Program-made: the position numbers and the translations under genes
Assembly (NCBI RefSeq): GCF_016801865.2
Contig: NC_068937.1
Location: 138,148,455 to 138,212,454, forward strand
DNA from: Culex pipiens pallens
Taxonomy: Eukaryota; Arthropoda; Insecta; Diptera; Culicidae
Length of the DNA stretch: 64,000 bases
Direction of reading: 5' to 3'
The notes under the pieces: model-generated
Told to the model about the DNA's origin: nothing
The model's database searches: none
What the model saw: the letters and a program-made list of their open reading frames with translations, nothing else
Shown here: positions 63,971 through 64,000 of the stretch, piece after piece
How the letters are laid out: each line of letters begins with the position of its first letter
Numbering within the stretch: position 1 is the first letter of the stretch

Positions 63971-64000
63971 ATGTTTGTTCGAAAAATAACTTTTTTGGGG
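63971..64000 (+). CDS. Start of an unknown gene, cut by the window edge
   Basis: ATG at 63971 follows the TATA/initiator promoter and opens MFVRKITFLG, a basic-then-hydrophobic beginning compatible with a signal peptide. Only ten codons are visible, so no product can be named. With three GATA motifs upstream, a secreted gut or fat-body protein is a guess. It is on the strand opposite the TMEM132-like gene and probably nested in that gene's upstream intron. Confidence 0.5.
   Translation, partial: MFVRKITFLG

Overview
The window is eukaryotic, insect, and most likely from a culicine mosquito (Culex or a close relative). The reasons are an AT-rich, repeat-dense background, spliced host exons with GT-AG introns of about 52-66 bp, a Jockey-type non-LTR retrotransposon, tRNA-derived SINEs with two tRNA-like modules, and many fold-back MITEs and non-autonomous hAT-like elements. 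There are no prokaryotic operons, CRISPR arrays or functional tRNA/rRNA genes.

Layout. Bases 1 to about 41,000 hold no host exon I can support. They are islands of higher-GC, non-repetitive sequence (about 0.6-1.5, 8.8-10.2, 13.0-14.1, 16.2-17.2, 21.3-22.3, 26.6-28.4 and 36.2-37.9 kb) set in AT-rich DNA packed with nested mobile elements. These include three copies of a large element carrying a 164-bp tandem repeat (6.6-8.5, 29.4-31.1 and 39.0-39.9 kb), two hAT-like elements hosting other insertions (18.9-20.7 and 28.7-31.4 kb), a hAT-like element inserted in the middle of a MITE (23.2-24.7 kb), five copies of a hairpin repeat built on TTTTCAGCAC, and SINEs. About 41.1-47.66 kb is T-rich low-complexity sequence that is probably, at least partly, the 3' UTR of the gene to its right; a 1.9-kb element (43.37-45.28 kb) with a SINE in it interrupts this stretch.

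From 61,375 down to 47,825 (or 47,663) on the minus strand lies the one substantial host gene: a TMEM132-family single-pass neural adhesion protein (Drosophila relative: detonator). Thirteen coding exons can be joined phase-consistently into 1,367 codons. The first exon, with start codon and signal peptide, is not in the window. The last intron (6.2 kb) contains an apparently intact 4.3-kb Jockey-clade retrotransposon in the opposite orientation, bounded by a perfect 19-bp target-site duplication. The first visible intron carries a minisatellite of about 125-bp units.

The most interesting host signal is at the end of that gene. After the expected C-terminus (NLKESNA, then TGA) the same frame stays open for 53 more codons and ends in HFFEHLSESYA, which resembles the regular end HYFDNLKESNA. 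This suggests stop-codon readthrough or an alternative last-exon acceptor that produces two proteins with related C-terminal tails.

At the right edge (63.8-64.0 kb, plus strand) there is a convincing core promoter (three GATA motifs, a TATA box, an arthropod TCAGT initiator) followed by an ATG. This gene runs out of the window and probably sits inside the TMEM132 gene's upstream intron, next to a 1.49-kb Tc1/mariner-like fold-back element with arms of about 700 bp.
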